A stretch of DNA of 50,518 nt from Gemmatimonadota bacterium (GTDB lineage Bacteria > Gemmatimonadota > Gemmatimonadetes > Longimicrobiales > Gaopeijiaceae), in assembly GCA_007125125.1 (NCBI GenBank), contig SLDT01000064.1, positions 1-50,518 on the forward strand. Reading direction: 5' to 3'. Below the pieces are notes generated by a model. That model was given only the letters and a program-made list of their open reading frames with translations, was not told where the DNA came from and did not search any database. Below, piece by piece: positions 24,641 through 33,737 of this stretch. A program made the position numbers and the translations under genes. Numbering within the stretch: position 1 is the first letter of the stretch; every line of letters starts with the position of its first letter.

Positions 24641-25209
24641 GCCGGATCAGCCGCAGGACAGGAGAGACCGTGATCGATCTCGAGGTCACGAGGCAGGAGG
24701 GCGCGATCGAGGCGCGCACGGGCGAGCCCTTTCTCGACCACATGCTCGTGACGCTCGCGCGCTACGCCGGGCTCGGGCTCTCGGTCCGGGCCGAGGGCGA
24801 CCTGCGCCACCACACCGTCGAGGATGTCGCGATCGCCCTCGGGCTCGCGCTCCAGACCGAGGTGCCGGCGAAGGCCGCGCGCTACGGCTCGGCGACGGTG
24901 CCGATGGACGAGGCGCTCGTGCTCGCGGCGATCGACGTGGGGGGGCGGGCCTTCTACGCGGGGCGGCTCCCCTCGAACCTCTACGAGCACTTTCTGCAGT
25001 CGTTCGCCGTGAACCTCGGGGCCACGCTCCATGTGAAGGTGATCCGGGGTCGCGACCGGCACCACATCGTCGAGGCCGCGGTGAAGGCGACGGGGCTCGC
25101 CCTGAGGCAGGCGCTGCGCGAGGGGGACCAGGTGTTCTCGACGAAGGGCGCTGTCGAGATCGAGCTCGAGGTGGGCGGGAGCGCCCCCGGCCGGACGGGA
25201 GGGGGCTGA
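24637..25209 (+). CDS. hisB: Imidazoleglycerol-phosphate dehydratase
   Basis: Monofunctional manganese dehydratase of 190 residues; the phosphatase domain of the enterobacterial HisB is absent, so histidinol-phosphate phosphatase must be encoded elsewhere. Metal-binding motifs are FLDHML, LRHHTVEDVAI, NLYEHFLQSF and RHHIVEAAVKA. It begins ISRRTGETVIDLEV, the family start. ATGA overlap with hisA; three bases to hisF. Confidence 0.96.
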   Translation: MSRISRRTGETVIDLEVTRQEGAIEARTGEPFLDHMLVTLARYAGLGLSVRAEGDLRHHTVEDVAIALGLALQTEVPAKAARYGSATVPMDEALVLAAIDVGGRAFYAGRLPSNLYEHFLQSFAVNLGATLHVKVIRGRDRHHIVEAAVKATGLALRQALREGDQVFSTKGAVEIELEVGGSAPGRTGGG

Positions 25210-25212
25210 GCG

Positions 25213-26022
25213 ATGCTTCGACCCCGAGTCATCGCCTGCCTGGACGTGAAGGACGGCCGGGTGGTCAAGGGCACGAAGTTCGTGGATCTGCGCGATGTGG
25301 GCGATCCGGTCGAGCTCGCGCACCGCTACGAGGAGGAGGGCGCCGACGAGATCGTCTTTCTCGACATCTCGGCCTCGCACGAGGGGCGCGGCACCCTTCT
25401 GGAGACGGTGCGTCGGACCGCGGAGGTCCTCTTCATCCCGCTCACCGTGGGGGGAGGCGTGCGCACCGAGCACGACATGAACGCGCTCCTGCGGGCGGGG
25501 GCCGACAAGGTGAGCGTGAACTCGGGCGCGGTGCGCGACCCGGAGGTGCTCACCCGGGGCGCGCGCCTCTTCGGTAGCCAGTGCGTCGTGGCCTCGATCG
25601 ATGCGGCGCGGAGCGCCGAGGGGGCGCATGGCCCGGGGTGGTACCACCACACGCACGGGGGACGCAAGCGCACCGAGCTCGAGGCGGTGCGCTGGGCGCG
25701 GGAGTGCGCGGAGCGCGGGGCGGGAGAGATCCTCCTCACCTCGATGGACCGCGACGGGGTGCGCACGGGCTACGACCTGGAGCTGACGCGCGCGGTCGGC
25801 GAGGCGGTGAGCGTCCCGGTGATCGCCTCCGGAGGGGCAGGGGCGGCCGAGCACCTGCGCGACGGGTTCGTCGAGGGGGGGGCCGACGCGGTCCTCCTCG
25901 CGGGAATCCTGCACGACGGGCTCACGACGGTGACCGCGCTCAAGGAGGCCCTCGCCGGCTGGGGGATCCCGGTGCGGCCGGCCCCGGCAGCACCAGCCAC
26001 GGCCGAAGGGGGCGCGCCATGA
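25213..26022 (+). CDS. hisF: Imidazole glycerol phosphate synthase, cyclase subunit
   Basis: Beta/alpha-barrel subunit (269 residues) that joins PRFAR with ammonia from HisH to give IGP and AICAR. Catalytic Asp residues are visible in [16 protein letters not shown] and [15 protein letters not shown]; phosphate sites are [14 protein letters not shown] and [14 protein letters not shown]. The C-terminus has an extra Pro/Ala-rich tail. The stop overlaps the hisIE start (ATGA). Confidence 0.97.
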   Translation: MLRPRVIACLDVKDGRVVKGTKFVDLRDVGDPVELAHRYEEEGADEIVFLDISASHEGRGTLLETVRRTAEVLFIPLTVGGGVRTEHDMNALLRAGADKVSVNSGAVRDPEVLTRGARLFGSQCVVASIDAARSAEGAHGPGWYHHTHGGRKRTELEAVRWARECAERGAGEILLTSMDRDGVRTGYDLELTRAVGEAVSVPVIASGGAGAAEHLRDGFVEGGADAVLLAGILHDGLTTVTALKEALAGWGIPVRPAPAAPATAEGGAP

Positions 26023-26696
26023 CGGAGCGCACCCTTCGCTCCCCGGACGATCTCGCGGCGCTCCGCTGGAACGAGGCCGGGCTCGTCCCCGTCGTGGCCC
26101 AGGACGCGGCCGACGGGCGGGTCCTCATGCTCGCCTGGGCAAACCGGGAGGCGCTCGAGCGCGCCCTCGAAACCGGGCTCATGCACTACTGGTCCCGCTC
26201 GCGCGCCCGGCTCTGGAAGAAGGGCGAATCGTCGGGCAACCTTCAGCGGCTCGTCAGCCTGCACGGGGACTGCGATGCCGATGCCGTGCTCGCGCGGGTG
26301 CGCATGGAGGGGCCCGCCTGTCACACGGGCGAGGCGACCTGCTTCGGGGAGCTGGGCGACGGCACGGCGGAGGCGGAGGGGGCGGGGGGGGCCGGACGCG
26401 GCGCCGGCGCGGAGGCCGGGGTGCCTTCCTCCCTTCTGGACGAGCTCTGGGAGGTGCTCGAGGCGCGCGCGCGCGAGCGGCCGGAGGGGAGCTGGACGAC
26501 ACGGCTCCTTGCCGACGAGAACCTGCGGCTGAAGAAGCTCGGCGAGGAGACGGTCGAGCTGGTGACGGCCCTCGTGCGCGGCGACGATCGCGCGCCGGAG
26601 GAGGCCGCGGATCTGGTCTACCACCTCATGGTCGCGCTCCTCGGGGCGGGGCACTCGTGGGCCGAGGTCGAGCGGGAGCTGGCGCGGCGGCGATGA
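26019..26696 (+). CDS. hisIE: Phosphoribosyl-AMP cyclohydrolase / PR-ATP pyrophosphatase
   Basis: Bifunctional enzyme for steps 2 and 3. The HisI domain (residues ~1-105) shows [47 protein letters not shown] (metal Asp residues) and [12 protein letters not shown] (zinc Cys and His). A Gly/Ala/Glu linker follows, then HisE (residues ~135-225) with SWTTRLL and [29 protein letters not shown]. Last recognised gene of his unit 2; its stop overlaps a micro-ORF. Confidence 0.96.
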   Translation: MTERTLRSPDDLAALRWNEAGLVPVVAQDAADGRVLMLAWANREALERALETGLMHYWSRSRARLWKKGESSGNLQRLVSLHGDCDADAVLARVRMEGPACHTGEATCFGELGDGTAEAEGAGGAGRGAGAEAGVPSSLLDELWEVLEARARERPEGSWTTRLLADENLRLKKLGEETVELVTALVRGDDRAPEEAADLVYHLMVALLGAGHSWAEVERELARRR

Positions 26697-26767
26697 GCGT
26701 CCTCGGCATCCGGCGCGACGAGCTGGACGTGGAGTTCGCGGAACTCTACCGCCTCGAGCGTTCGTAA
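26693..26767 (+). CDS. 24-codon micro-ORF coupled to hisIE
   Basis: An ATG overlapping the hisIE stop (ATGA, as at several junctions in this operon) opens a 24-residue frame, [20 protein letters not shown] plus four residues, ending TAA. It matches no family I recognise. It may be a genuine coupled peptide or the stump of a lost operon gene. Confidence 0.3.
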   Translation: MSVLGIRRDELDVEFAELYRLERS

Positions 26768-26786
26768 CGGGTCGCCCCGCCCCCGC

Positions 26787-27644
26787 TCACTCCGCCCGGC
26801 GCAACCCCGGCTCTGGGGGGCCATGCTCCGCGCGCCACCGGTCGTAGCGCTGCCGGAGGGTGACGACCGGATTCGCATCCTCGCCCTCGACGATGTTCTC
26901 GTCGGTCACGTCGATGAAGAGCGACCACTCCCCGTCGTTGAAGGACTCGCCCGGCGGGTCGTCCGGCTCCGCCACGAGGAGGTACGCCACATGCGAGGTG
27001 CGCCCCGTGCAGGGCACCCCCTCCGGCACCGGCTCGGTCTCGCAGGTGCAGCGCCGGTCGCCTCCGGCCGCATCGGCCGCCTCCATCGCGGCCATGGCCC
27101 GGTCCGCGAGCGATCCCTCGGCCTCGAGGAAGGCCGCCGCCGCCCGCTGCACGACCGCATCCGAGGCAAGGATGTTCCCCTGGATCGAGAAGACGATCCC
27201 CTCTCCGGGCACACTCCCCTTCAGCCCGAGCGCCGCCCCCGAGTTCCGCTCGCCCGTGAACCCGGCCGACCGCCCCTCCCGGTCCAGGATCGCGAACTGG
27301 CGCCGCTCGATCTGCGGGTCTTCCCGGAGCAGCTCGAGGATCGCCTCCGGATCCGTCCCCTCCAGGAGCTCCTGGTGAATCAGCCCCTGGTTCGCCCGCG
27401 TCGCATCGACCCCCGCCTGCGCCACGGCCACCCCCCGTCCCGGCACCACGATCGCCTGGATGTCCTTGAGCCCCTGCGAGGGGAATCGCCGCAGGGCCCC
27501 CTGGGACACGCAGGTCGCCGAGGCCACCACGACCTGGCCCGTGCGGAGGTCCATCGCAATCACCGACCAGGTCCCCTCCGCCGGCGCGGGAACCATCAGA
27601 GCCCCGGCCAGCGCCAGGAGCGGGAGCAGCTTCAGCGTCTTCAT
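26787..27644 (-). CDS. DUF1028 protein, exported
   Basis: A 285-residue protein with signal peptide MKTLKLLPLLALAGALMVPA. The DUF1028 core is clear: GTWSVIAMDLRTGQVVVASA, GRGVAVAQAGVDATRANQG, RQFAILDREGRSAGFTG and SIQGNILASDAVVQ. The fold is Ntn-hydrolase-like, with unknown substrate. The C-terminal region adds an unusual CTCETEPVPEGVPC segment. It follows the degenerate amidohydrolase by 22 bases on the same strand; pairing of secreted DUF1028 and amidohydrolase-type proteins suggests a shared peptide or amide target (inference). GGAGA precedes the ATG. Confidence 0.88.
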   Translation of the reverse strand: MKTLKLLPLLALAGALMVPAPAEGTWSVIAMDLRTGQVVVASATCVSQGALRRFPSQGLKDIQAIVVPGRGVAVAQAGVDATRANQGLIHQELLEGTDPEAILELLREDPQIERRQFAILDREGRSAGFTGERNSGAALGLKGSVPGEGIVFSIQGNILASDAVVQRAAAAFLEAEGSLADRAMAAMEAADAAGGDRRCTCETEPVPEGVPCTGRTSHVAYLLVAEPDDPPGESFNDGEWSLFIDVTDENIVEGEDANPVVTLRQRYDRWRAEHGPPEPGLRRAE

Positions 27645-27666
27645 CGTCGTCTCCTCGAGATGCCTC

Positions 27667-28647
27667 TCATCGGCGCGGGGCGTAGATCGCCACCCCCTCG
27701 CGCAGTACCCATCGAACCCGCTCGAAGGCGGTGAGATCCGTTGCCGGATCCCCTTCCAGGAGCACGAGATCGGCCACCATCCCCGGCTCGACCAGCCCCG
27801 TGTACCCGTGGTCGAAGCGCCCCGCAGCCTCGGAGGTCAGCGCCGCGAGCATCACCTCGAACCCCACCCCCGCCTCGTCCAGGAGCATGACCTCGAGCCC
27901 CGGGTCGAACTCCGGCACGTACCCCGCCCCCGTCCCGAAGACGAGCGCGCCCCCGTCCCCCGTGAACCGCCCCACCGCCGCGATTGCCGCATCGGTGCGG
28001 GCCGCCGTCGAGGCATCCGACTCCCCCTCGCCCGGAAAGGAGGCCAGGGTCAGCGCCGGCATGAGCGCCACATCGCCGAGCGCCATCCCCTCGAGGCCGA
28101 CCTCGCCCTCCATCCCTTGCCACCACCCGGCGCGATGGACCCCGGGAGGAAGCCTTCCTCCCGTCTGAACGATGCGGGGCCCGCGCACCCCGCCCGGCCC
28201 CAGCCGATCGAGGAGGGGCGCGAGCTCGCCGAAGTCCGAGCCATGATCGACGACGGTGGTGAAGCCGAAGCGGGTGAAGCGCTCCTCGAGCGCCAGGCGG
28301 AGCTCCTCGTCCGTGCCCTCCTCCGCGATGTCGAGGAGCTCGTCATCGATCCAGACATCCGAGTTCCAGAAGCCCGCGAGCACGGAGAGCCCCCCGGCCT
28401 GGATCCGCTCCGCGCCGGGCGGGACCGGCACCTCTCCGGCCGGCCCGACCGCTTCGATGATCCCGTCCAGGATCACGACGACCCCGTTCTCGATCGGGTC
28501 CACGAGGGGCGAGGTGAAGACGAGTCCTCCGGTGATCGCGACGGCCCCGCCCGCCTCCCAGTCCCCCTCGGGGATGTCCTGCTCGCATCCGGCCGACAGG
28601 ACAAGGGCGGCGGCGAGGAGGGCAGCGACAGGGCGCGGACGTGGCAT
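27667..28647 (-). CDS. Amidohydrolase-like lipoprotein lacking metal ligands
   Basis: A 326-residue lipoprotein (AALVLSAGC, Cys 21). The amidohydrolase frame is recognisable: AITGGLVFTSPLVDPIENGV, then GLSVLAGFWNS, TTVVDHGSD, and a C-terminal GLVEPGMVADLVLLEGDPA. But the metal-binding HxH after GFWNS is replaced by Asp97-Val-Trp99, the usual GTDAGY is GTGAGY (residues 238-243), and the product is roughly 100 residues shorter than common homologues. It is probably catalytically inactive or has a changed function. ATG 28647 directly precedes the signal peptide. Confidence 0.8.
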   Translation of the reverse strand: MPRPRPVAALLAAALVLSAGCEQDIPEGDWEAGGAVAITGGLVFTSPLVDPIENGVVVILDGIIEAVGPAGEVPVPPGAERIQAGGLSVLAGFWNSDVWIDDELLDIAEEGTDEELRLALEERFTRFGFTTVVDHGSDFGELAPLLDRLGPGGVRGPRIVQTGGRLPPGVHRAGWWQGMEGEVGLEGMALGDVALMPALTLASFPGEGESDASTAARTDAAIAAVGRFTGDGGALVFGTGAGYVPEFDPGLEVMLLDEAGVGFEVMLAALTSEAAGRFDHGYTGLVEPGMVADLVLLEGDPATDLTAFERVRWVLREGVAIYAPRR

Positions 28648-28768
28648 GGGCGGCAGGGGGTGGCGTGCGGGTCCGGAGCCTCGGCCCGCCTCGGGATCGT
28701 CGGGGGTGAGCCGCCAATCTACGCAGTGGAGCGAGGAACCGCACCTCCCCCCGGGGTAGCACACCGCC

Positions 28769-30616
28769 ATGCAGACCGCCCCCACCGGACCGATCCAGGA
28801 AGAAGAGGCCCTCGGCAAGGCCTACGACGCGCGCCTCATGCGCCGTCTCCTCCGCTATCTGGGCCCCTATCGGTGGAAGGTCGTGGGGGCGGTCTTCCTC
28901 CTGGTTTCCGCGGCAGGACTGCAGATCGTGGGGCCCTGGCTCATCCAGATCGCGCTCGACGATGCGATCCCGGCGGGCGACGGGCGGCTCCTGGCGACCC
29001 TCGCGATCGCCTACCTCGTCGCGACCTTCGCGACCTTCGGGCTCCAGTACGCCCAGGAGATCCTGACCACCTGGCTCGGACAGCAGGTCATGGTCGACCT
29101 GCGCACGGAGATCTTCGGGCGGCTGCAGGAGCTCGACCTCGCCTTCTACGACCGGAATCCGGTGGGCCGGCTCATGACCCGCCTCACCTCGGACGTGGAA
29201 ACGCTGAACGACCTCTTCAGCTCGGGGGTGGTCGCGATCTTCGGCGACCTCTTCACCCTCATCTTCATCGTCTCGGCGATGCTCCTCATGGACTGGCAGC
29301 TCGCTCTAGTGAGCTTCTCGGTCCTGCCCCTCGTGGTCTGGGCGGCCTTCGTCTTCCGGAGCCGGATCCGGGACGCGTACCGCGACATCCGGGTGCGGCT
29401 CGCGCGGATCAACGCCTACCTGCACGAGCGCATCACCGGGGTGCGCATCGTGCAGCTCTTCAACCGGGAGGAGGCCGATGCGCGCCGCCTCGACGAGGTG
29501 AACGAGGACTACCTCGAGGCGCACCTGCGGTCGATCACCTACTACGCCCTCTTCTTCCCCGTCATCGAGATCTTCACCGCGGTCGCCCTCGCGCTGATCA
29601 TCTGGTACGGGGGGCTCTCGATTCTCCAGGACACGACCTCGATCGGGGTGGTGACGGCGTTCCTCCTCTATGCGCGCCGCTTCTTCCGGCCGATCCAGGA
29701 CCTCTCGGAGAAGTACAACGTGCTGCAGAGCGCGATGGCCTCCTCCGAGCGGATCTTCCGCCTCGTCGACCGGGAGCCCGCGGTGCGCGACCCCGCCGAG
29801 CCGCGCTCCCTCCCCCTCCCGGTCCGGGGCGAGATCGAGTTCCGCGGGGTCTGGTTCGCCTACGGGAACACGGAGGAGGGCGAGCCCGACTGGGTGCTGC
29901 GCGACGTGAGCTTCCGGGCGGCGGCCGGAGAGAAGATCGCGATCGTGGGGCACACCGGCGCGGGCAAGTCCACGATCATCAACCTCCTGATGCGCTTCTA
30001 CGACGTGCAGCGTGGCGAGATCCTCGTCGACGGGGTCCCGATCCGCGAGGTGGCACAGGACGAGCTGCGCGCGCGCATCGGGCTCGTGCTCCAGGACGTC
30101 TTTCTCTTCAGCGAGGACGTGCGCTACAACATCCGCCTCGGGAACCGGGCGATCACCGATGACGAAGTGCGGGCCGCCGCCGAGGAGATCGGGGCGACCC
30201 CCGTGATCGAGCGGCTCGAGCGGGGACTCGACCAGCCCCTCGGGGAGCGCGGATCCTCGCTTTCGGTCGGGGAGCGCCAGCTCCTCTCCTTTGCGCGCGC
30301 CCTCGCCTTCGACCCCCGGATTCTCGTGCTCGACGAGGCGACGAGCTCGGTCGACTCGGAGCTCGAGGCACGGATCGACGAGGCCACGGAGCGCCTCATG
30401 AAGGGGCGCACCTCGATCGTGATCGCCCACCGCCTCTCGACCGTCCAGGGCGCGGACCGGATCCTCGTCATGCACCACGGCCGGCTCGAGGAGTCGGGCA
30501 CCCACGCCGAGCTCCTCGAGATCGGCGGGCTCTACGCCCGTCTCCACGAGCTCCAGTTCGCCCCCCCGACGGCCCCGGGCGCCCCGGCCGGCTCGAGTCC
30601 GCCCGCTCCGGCGTGA
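28769..30616 (+). CDS. ABC exporter, fused membrane and ATPase half-transporter
   Basis: A 615-residue type IV (MsbA/MdlB-like) half-exporter that would act as a dimer. Six membrane helices occupy residues ~25-330, with the ABC_membrane signature FYDRNPVGRLMTRLTSD. The ATPase domain has Walker A GHTGAGKS (~394), Q-loop LVLQDVFLFSEDVRYN, the signature as LSVGERQLLSFARAL (~500, differing from LSGGQ), Walker B ILVLDEATSSVD and switch His in IVIAHRLSTV. Substrate is not predictable (lipid or drug). It is followed by an MFS gene after 87 bases. Confidence 0.93.
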   Translation: MQTAPTGPIQEEEALGKAYDARLMRRLLRYLGPYRWKVVGAVFLLVSAAGLQIVGPWLIQIALDDAIPAGDGRLLATLAIAYLVATFATFGLQYAQEILTTWLGQQVMVDLRTEIFGRLQELDLAFYDRNPVGRLMTRLTSDVETLNDLFSSGVVAIFGDLFTLIFIVSAMLLMDWQLALVSFSVLPLVVWAAFVFRSRIRDAYRDIRVRLARINAYLHERITGVRIVQLFNREEADARRLDEVNEDYLEAHLRSITYYALFFPVIEIFTAVALALIIWYGGLSILQDTTSIGVVTAFLLYARRFFRPIQDLSEKYNVLQSAMASSERIFRLVDREPAVRDPAEPRSLPLPVRGEIEFRGVWFAYGNTEEGEPDWVLRDVSFRAAAGEKIAIVGHTGAGKSTIINLLMRFYDVQRGEILVDGVPIREVAQDELRARIGLVLQDVFLFSEDVRYNIRLGNRAITDDEVRAAAEEIGATPVIERLERGLDQPLGERGSSLSVGERQLLSFARALAFDPRILVLDEATSSVDSELEARIDEATERLMKGRTSIVIAHRLSTVQGADRILVMHHGRLEESGTHAELLEIGGLYARLHELQFAPPTAPGAPAGSSPPAPA

Positions 30617-30703
30617 CCGTCGCCCCGAGCTGCGCCCCGGGTCCGCGCCCCCGCATGACGGCCCCGCCACCATGACCCTCGCCCCCCCGACCCGCCCGCG
30701 CGC

Positions 30704-32053
30704 ATGATCCACGGGACCGCAGACCATGCGTGGGAGGCCCTCACCGGAGAGGACGAGGAGGACCGCGCCTGCGAGCGCATCCCCGAGGAGGCCTGCTCGG
30801 AGGTCCCTGGCAACTTCGCGCTGAACGCGCTGAACGGGACCGCCACGAAGCTCGCCGAGCAGCTCGCCTCGCCGGGGCTCGTGCTCCCCTGGATCCTCGG
30901 CGCGATCGGGGCCCCCGCCGCCCTCGTCGGGCTCCTCGTGCCGGTACGCCGCGCCGGCTCCCTATTGCCGCAGCTCGCGATCGCGGGCCGCATCCGCGCC
31001 TTCGCCCGCCGCAAGTGGTTCTGGGTCGGGGCCGGCGTGACCCAGGCGGGGGCGCTCCTCGCGATGATCCCCGCGCTCCTCCTCCTCCCCCCGGCCGCGG
31101 CCGGAGGAGCCCTCGTCGCCCTCCTCGCCCTCTTCTCGGTCGCGAGCGGGGTCGGCTCGGTCGCCTTCAAGGACGTCCTCGCGAAGACGATCCCGAAGGG
31201 CCGCCGCGGCACCCTCCTCGGGGTGCGCGCCACCGCGGGAGGCCTCCTCGCCGTCGTCGCCGCCCTGCTCCTGCGCACCTTCCTCGCCGAGGAGGACGAC
31301 CTCACCCCCTACGTCTGGCTCCTGACGGGCGCCGCCGCGCTCTGGCTCCTCGGCAGCCTCTTCTTCGCCGGAATCCGCGAGGCCCGGGGAGCCACCGCCG
31401 GGGGCCGAAGTGCCCTGGAAGAAGCGCGCGCCGGCCTGGCCTTCGTCCGGAAGCACCCGGCCTTCGGGCGCTTCGTCGGGGCTCGGGCGCTCCTGCTCTC
31501 GGCGCAGCTCGCCGCGCCCTTCTACGCCCTGCAGGCGCAGAGCGTCACCGGGGTCGGCTCGGCGAACCTCGCCCTCTTCGTGATGGCCTCGAGCGTCGCG
31601 GCGGTGCTCGCCTCGCCCTTCTGGGGCCGGTTCGCGGACGCCTCGGCGCGGCGGGTCATGGTGGTCGGCGGGGTGTGGACCGCGGTGACCGTGGCGCTCG
31701 CCCTCGGGGGGGCGCTCCTCGAGGTCGCGGAGTGGGAGGCAACCGGCAGCGCGGTGTGGGGCGTGGCGCTCTACGGCCTCGTCTTCTTCTCGTCGGGGTT
31801 CGCCGTGGCCGGGGTCCGGCTCGGGCGCAAGACCTACCTGGTCGACGCGGCTCCCGAGCGGGAACGCCCCCTCATGGTCGCGGTGGCGAACACCCTCGTC
31901 GGGGTGATGTACGCCCTCTCCGCCACCCTCGGTTTCGTGGCGGATCGGATCGGGGTCGCCACCGTCCTTCTCGTCCTGGGCGCGATGGCCGCCCTCGGCA
32001 CCCTCCTGGCCCAGCGCCTTCCCGAGGCCGATGAGCTGATCCCCGGCAACTGA
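30704..32053 (+). CDS. MFS transporter
   Basis: A 449-residue integral membrane protein with about 12 hydrophobic segments, of the major facilitator type. Features are an acidic N-terminal extension (EDEEDRACERIPEEACSE), LLVPVRRAGSLLPQLAIAGR between helices 2 and 3, PKGRRGTLLGVRATAGG, and an AFGRFVGARALLLSAQLAAP opening of the second half, then FWGRFADASARRVMVVGG, the MFS loop motif. Substrate unknown. It lies downstream of the ABC exporter. Confidence 0.85.
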   Translation: MIHGTADHAWEALTGEDEEDRACERIPEEACSEVPGNFALNALNGTATKLAEQLASPGLVLPWILGAIGAPAALVGLLVPVRRAGSLLPQLAIAGRIRAFARRKWFWVGAGVTQAGALLAMIPALLLLPPAAAGGALVALLALFSVASGVGSVAFKDVLAKTIPKGRRGTLLGVRATAGGLLAVVAALLLRTFLAEEDDLTPYVWLLTGAAALWLLGSLFFAGIREARGATAGGRSALEEARAGLAFVRKHPAFGRFVGARALLLSAQLAAPFYALQAQSVTGVGSANLALFVMASSVAAVLASPFWGRFADASARRVMVVGGVWTAVTVALALGGALLEVAEWEATGSAVWGVALYGLVFFSSGFAVAGVRLGRKTYLVDAAPERERPLMVAVANTLVGVMYALSATLGFVADRIGVATVLLVLGAMAALGTLLAQRLPEADELIPGN

Positions 32054-32197
32054 CACGGGGCGGCATTCCCTCGGACTCGGGATCGCATGCGTCGGCCTTC
32101 AGGTGAGCCCCCCGGTGCGCGCACCGGACTCTCCCCGGACCAAAGCTGGTCCCGGCCCTCAGATCCTGTCCCGAGACGGGGCTCCACCCCGGCGCCA

Positions 32198-32513
32198 GGA
32201 AGACTCCCCGCAAAAAGAGCCGCACCCCGCGCGAAGAAGACTTCCCGCGGAAAGTGCCGCACCCCGCGCGAGGAAAACTCCCCGAACACGGAGCCGCAGC
32301 GCGGTGCATGGGGAGTTCTCTGGCAAGAACGGTCGAGTTCTTCCCCTGCCCTTGGCTCCCACGGCGGGCGCGGGTGAAACTCGCTCGCTTTCGCACGACT
32401 TCTCCCCGCGCCCGTCCATCGAGTTCACTGCGAGGGGACTTCTTGCCTGCCGGCACAGCAGGGCGGTCGGGCGGTTCAGGCCGCGAGGATCAGGAGCGCG
32501 CCAGTCTCGGCGC
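32198..32513. repeat. ~300-bp duplicated segment, copy 1
   Basis: Nearly identical to 32957-33273 (offset about 760 bases); the central ~200 bases differ at only a few positions. Inside are ~37-bp sub-repeats sharing GCCGCACCCCGCGCGA (near 32216, 32253) and an inverted pair AACTCCCCG / GGGGAGTTC. No protein-like reading; both copies sit between convergent genes. Confidence 0.85.
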
Positions 32514-32602
32514 AAGGACCAGGAGCGGGCCAGTCTCGGCGCGAAGACCGGGTGCGCGCCAGTACGGGCGCAGAGGACCGGGTGCGGGCCAGTCAAGGTT
32601 CG
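32485..32602. repeat. 29-bp tandem array, four units
   Basis: Units at 32485, 32514, 32543 and 32572, sharing the core CGCGCCAGTCTCGGCGC preceded by GAGGATCAGGAG-like sequence; later units diverge. There are no spacers between units, so it is not a CRISPR. The interval to copy 2 (32603-32956) shows nothing recognisable. Confidence 0.8.
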
Positions 32603-32956
32603 GGGGCCGAGCGCGGGCCTCGAGCCGGGATCTCGGTCCAATCCTGGAGTGCGGGCCCGCACGCCCGCACCTCCACGCCAGAACGGGCCGGGCGGGGTCC
32701 CCGACAGGATTCGTTCACCCCGTCTCGCCCAGCCGGCCCCCGTGTCAGATAAAGGAAGAGGATCGCTGCAGGGCACCCCGCCGACGCGGATGCCCCCGGG
32801 ATCCCGCAAGGGCGAGCATACCGCACATGCGGCTCATCCGATCAAGGGCCCCCTGCAGCGCCTGATGCGAAACACTGGGGCGCACTGGCGCCCCTCCTCT
32901 GAAGGAGGGTTGCGACGCCAGCGGCGGTCTCGGTCTCCGGCCGTCCGGCATGGCGC

Positions 32957-33273
32957 AGAAAACTCCCCGCGGAAGGAACCGCACCGCGGCGCGAAGAAGA
33001 CTTCCCGCGGAAAGTGCCGCACCCCGCGCGAGGAAAACTCCCCGAACACGGACCCGCAGCGCGGTGCATGGGGAGTTCTCTGGCAAAAACGGTCGAGTTC
33101 TTCCCCTGCCCTTGGCTCCCACGGCGGGCGCGGGTGAAACTCGCTCGCTTTCGCACGACTTCTCCCCGCGCCCGTCCAACGAATTCACTCCGAGGGGACT
33201 TCTTGCCCGCCGGCGCAGCAGGGCGGTCGGGCAGTTCAGGCCGCGAGGATCAGGAGCGCGCCAGTCTCGGCGC
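32957..33273. repeat. ~300-bp duplicated segment, copy 2
   Basis: Second copy of 32198-32513, including the same sub-repeats and the same start of the 29-bp array. Differences are scattered single bases, suggesting a fairly recent duplication. Confidence 0.85.
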
Positions 33274-33363
33274 GAGGATCAGGCGCGGGCCGGTCTTGGC
33301 GCGAAGACCAGGAGCGGGCCGGTCTCGGCGCAAGAACCAGGCGCCGGCCAGTCTCGGCGCGAG
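33245..33363. repeat. 29-bp tandem array, four to five units
   Basis: Units start at 33245, 33274, 33303 and 33332, with a decayed fifth at 33361, each exactly 29 bases and ending CTCGGCGC or CTTGGCGC. It runs to within 30 bases of the rhodanese stop. Confidence 0.85.
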
Positions 33364-33392
33364 AGAATCGGGTACGCGCGCGGCGACCTCGC

Positions 33393-33737
33393 TCAGTACG
33401 CCTTGAGCGAGGGGTCGACCTCGGCGCGCCAGCCGAGCACGCCACCGGACAGGTTGTAGACGTTCTCGAAGCCGCGCTCCATGAGCTGCCGCGTCGCCCA
33501 CGCGCTCCGCGCCCCGGAGCGGCAGTAGATCACGAGGGTGTCGTCCGGGCCGAGTTCCCCGGTGCGATCGGCGAACTCCCCGACGGGGATGTGGTGCTGC
33601 CCGACATCGGGCAGGTCGGCGACCTCGCGCTCCCACCCCTCCCGCACGTCGACGAGGACGAGGGGCTGGTCGGCGTCGAGGCGCTCCTTCAGCTCGGTGG
33701 GAGAGATCTCGGGAACGGGTCGATCGGCTTCGCTCAC
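33393..33737 (-). CDS. Single-domain rhodanese
   Basis: A 114-residue rhodanese-like sulfurtransferase. The active-site loop is CRSGARS, with VLVDVREGWEREVADL and QHHIPVGEF before it and NLSGGVLGWRAEVDPS at the end. It may carry persulfide sulfur for cofactor or tRNA thiolation; the partner is unknown. The start is GTG 33737, overlapping the waaA stop by 4 bases (GTGA), so the two are translationally coupled, an unusual pairing. Confidence 0.92.
   Translation of the reverse strand: MSEADRPVPEISPTELKERLDADQPLVLVDVREGWEREVADLPDVGQHHIPVGEFADRTGELGPDDTLVIYCRSGARSAWATRQLMERGFENVYNLSGGVLGWRAEVDPSLKAY

Noticed and set aside
32310-33200. Small proteins encoded in the duplicated 300-bp blocks
   Set aside because: Open frames exist in both copies on both strands, but differences between copies change residues freely and no start has a ribosome site or domain.
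32485-33363. CRISPR array
   Set aside because: The 29-bp units abut one another with no spacers and drift in sequence; no cas genes are near.
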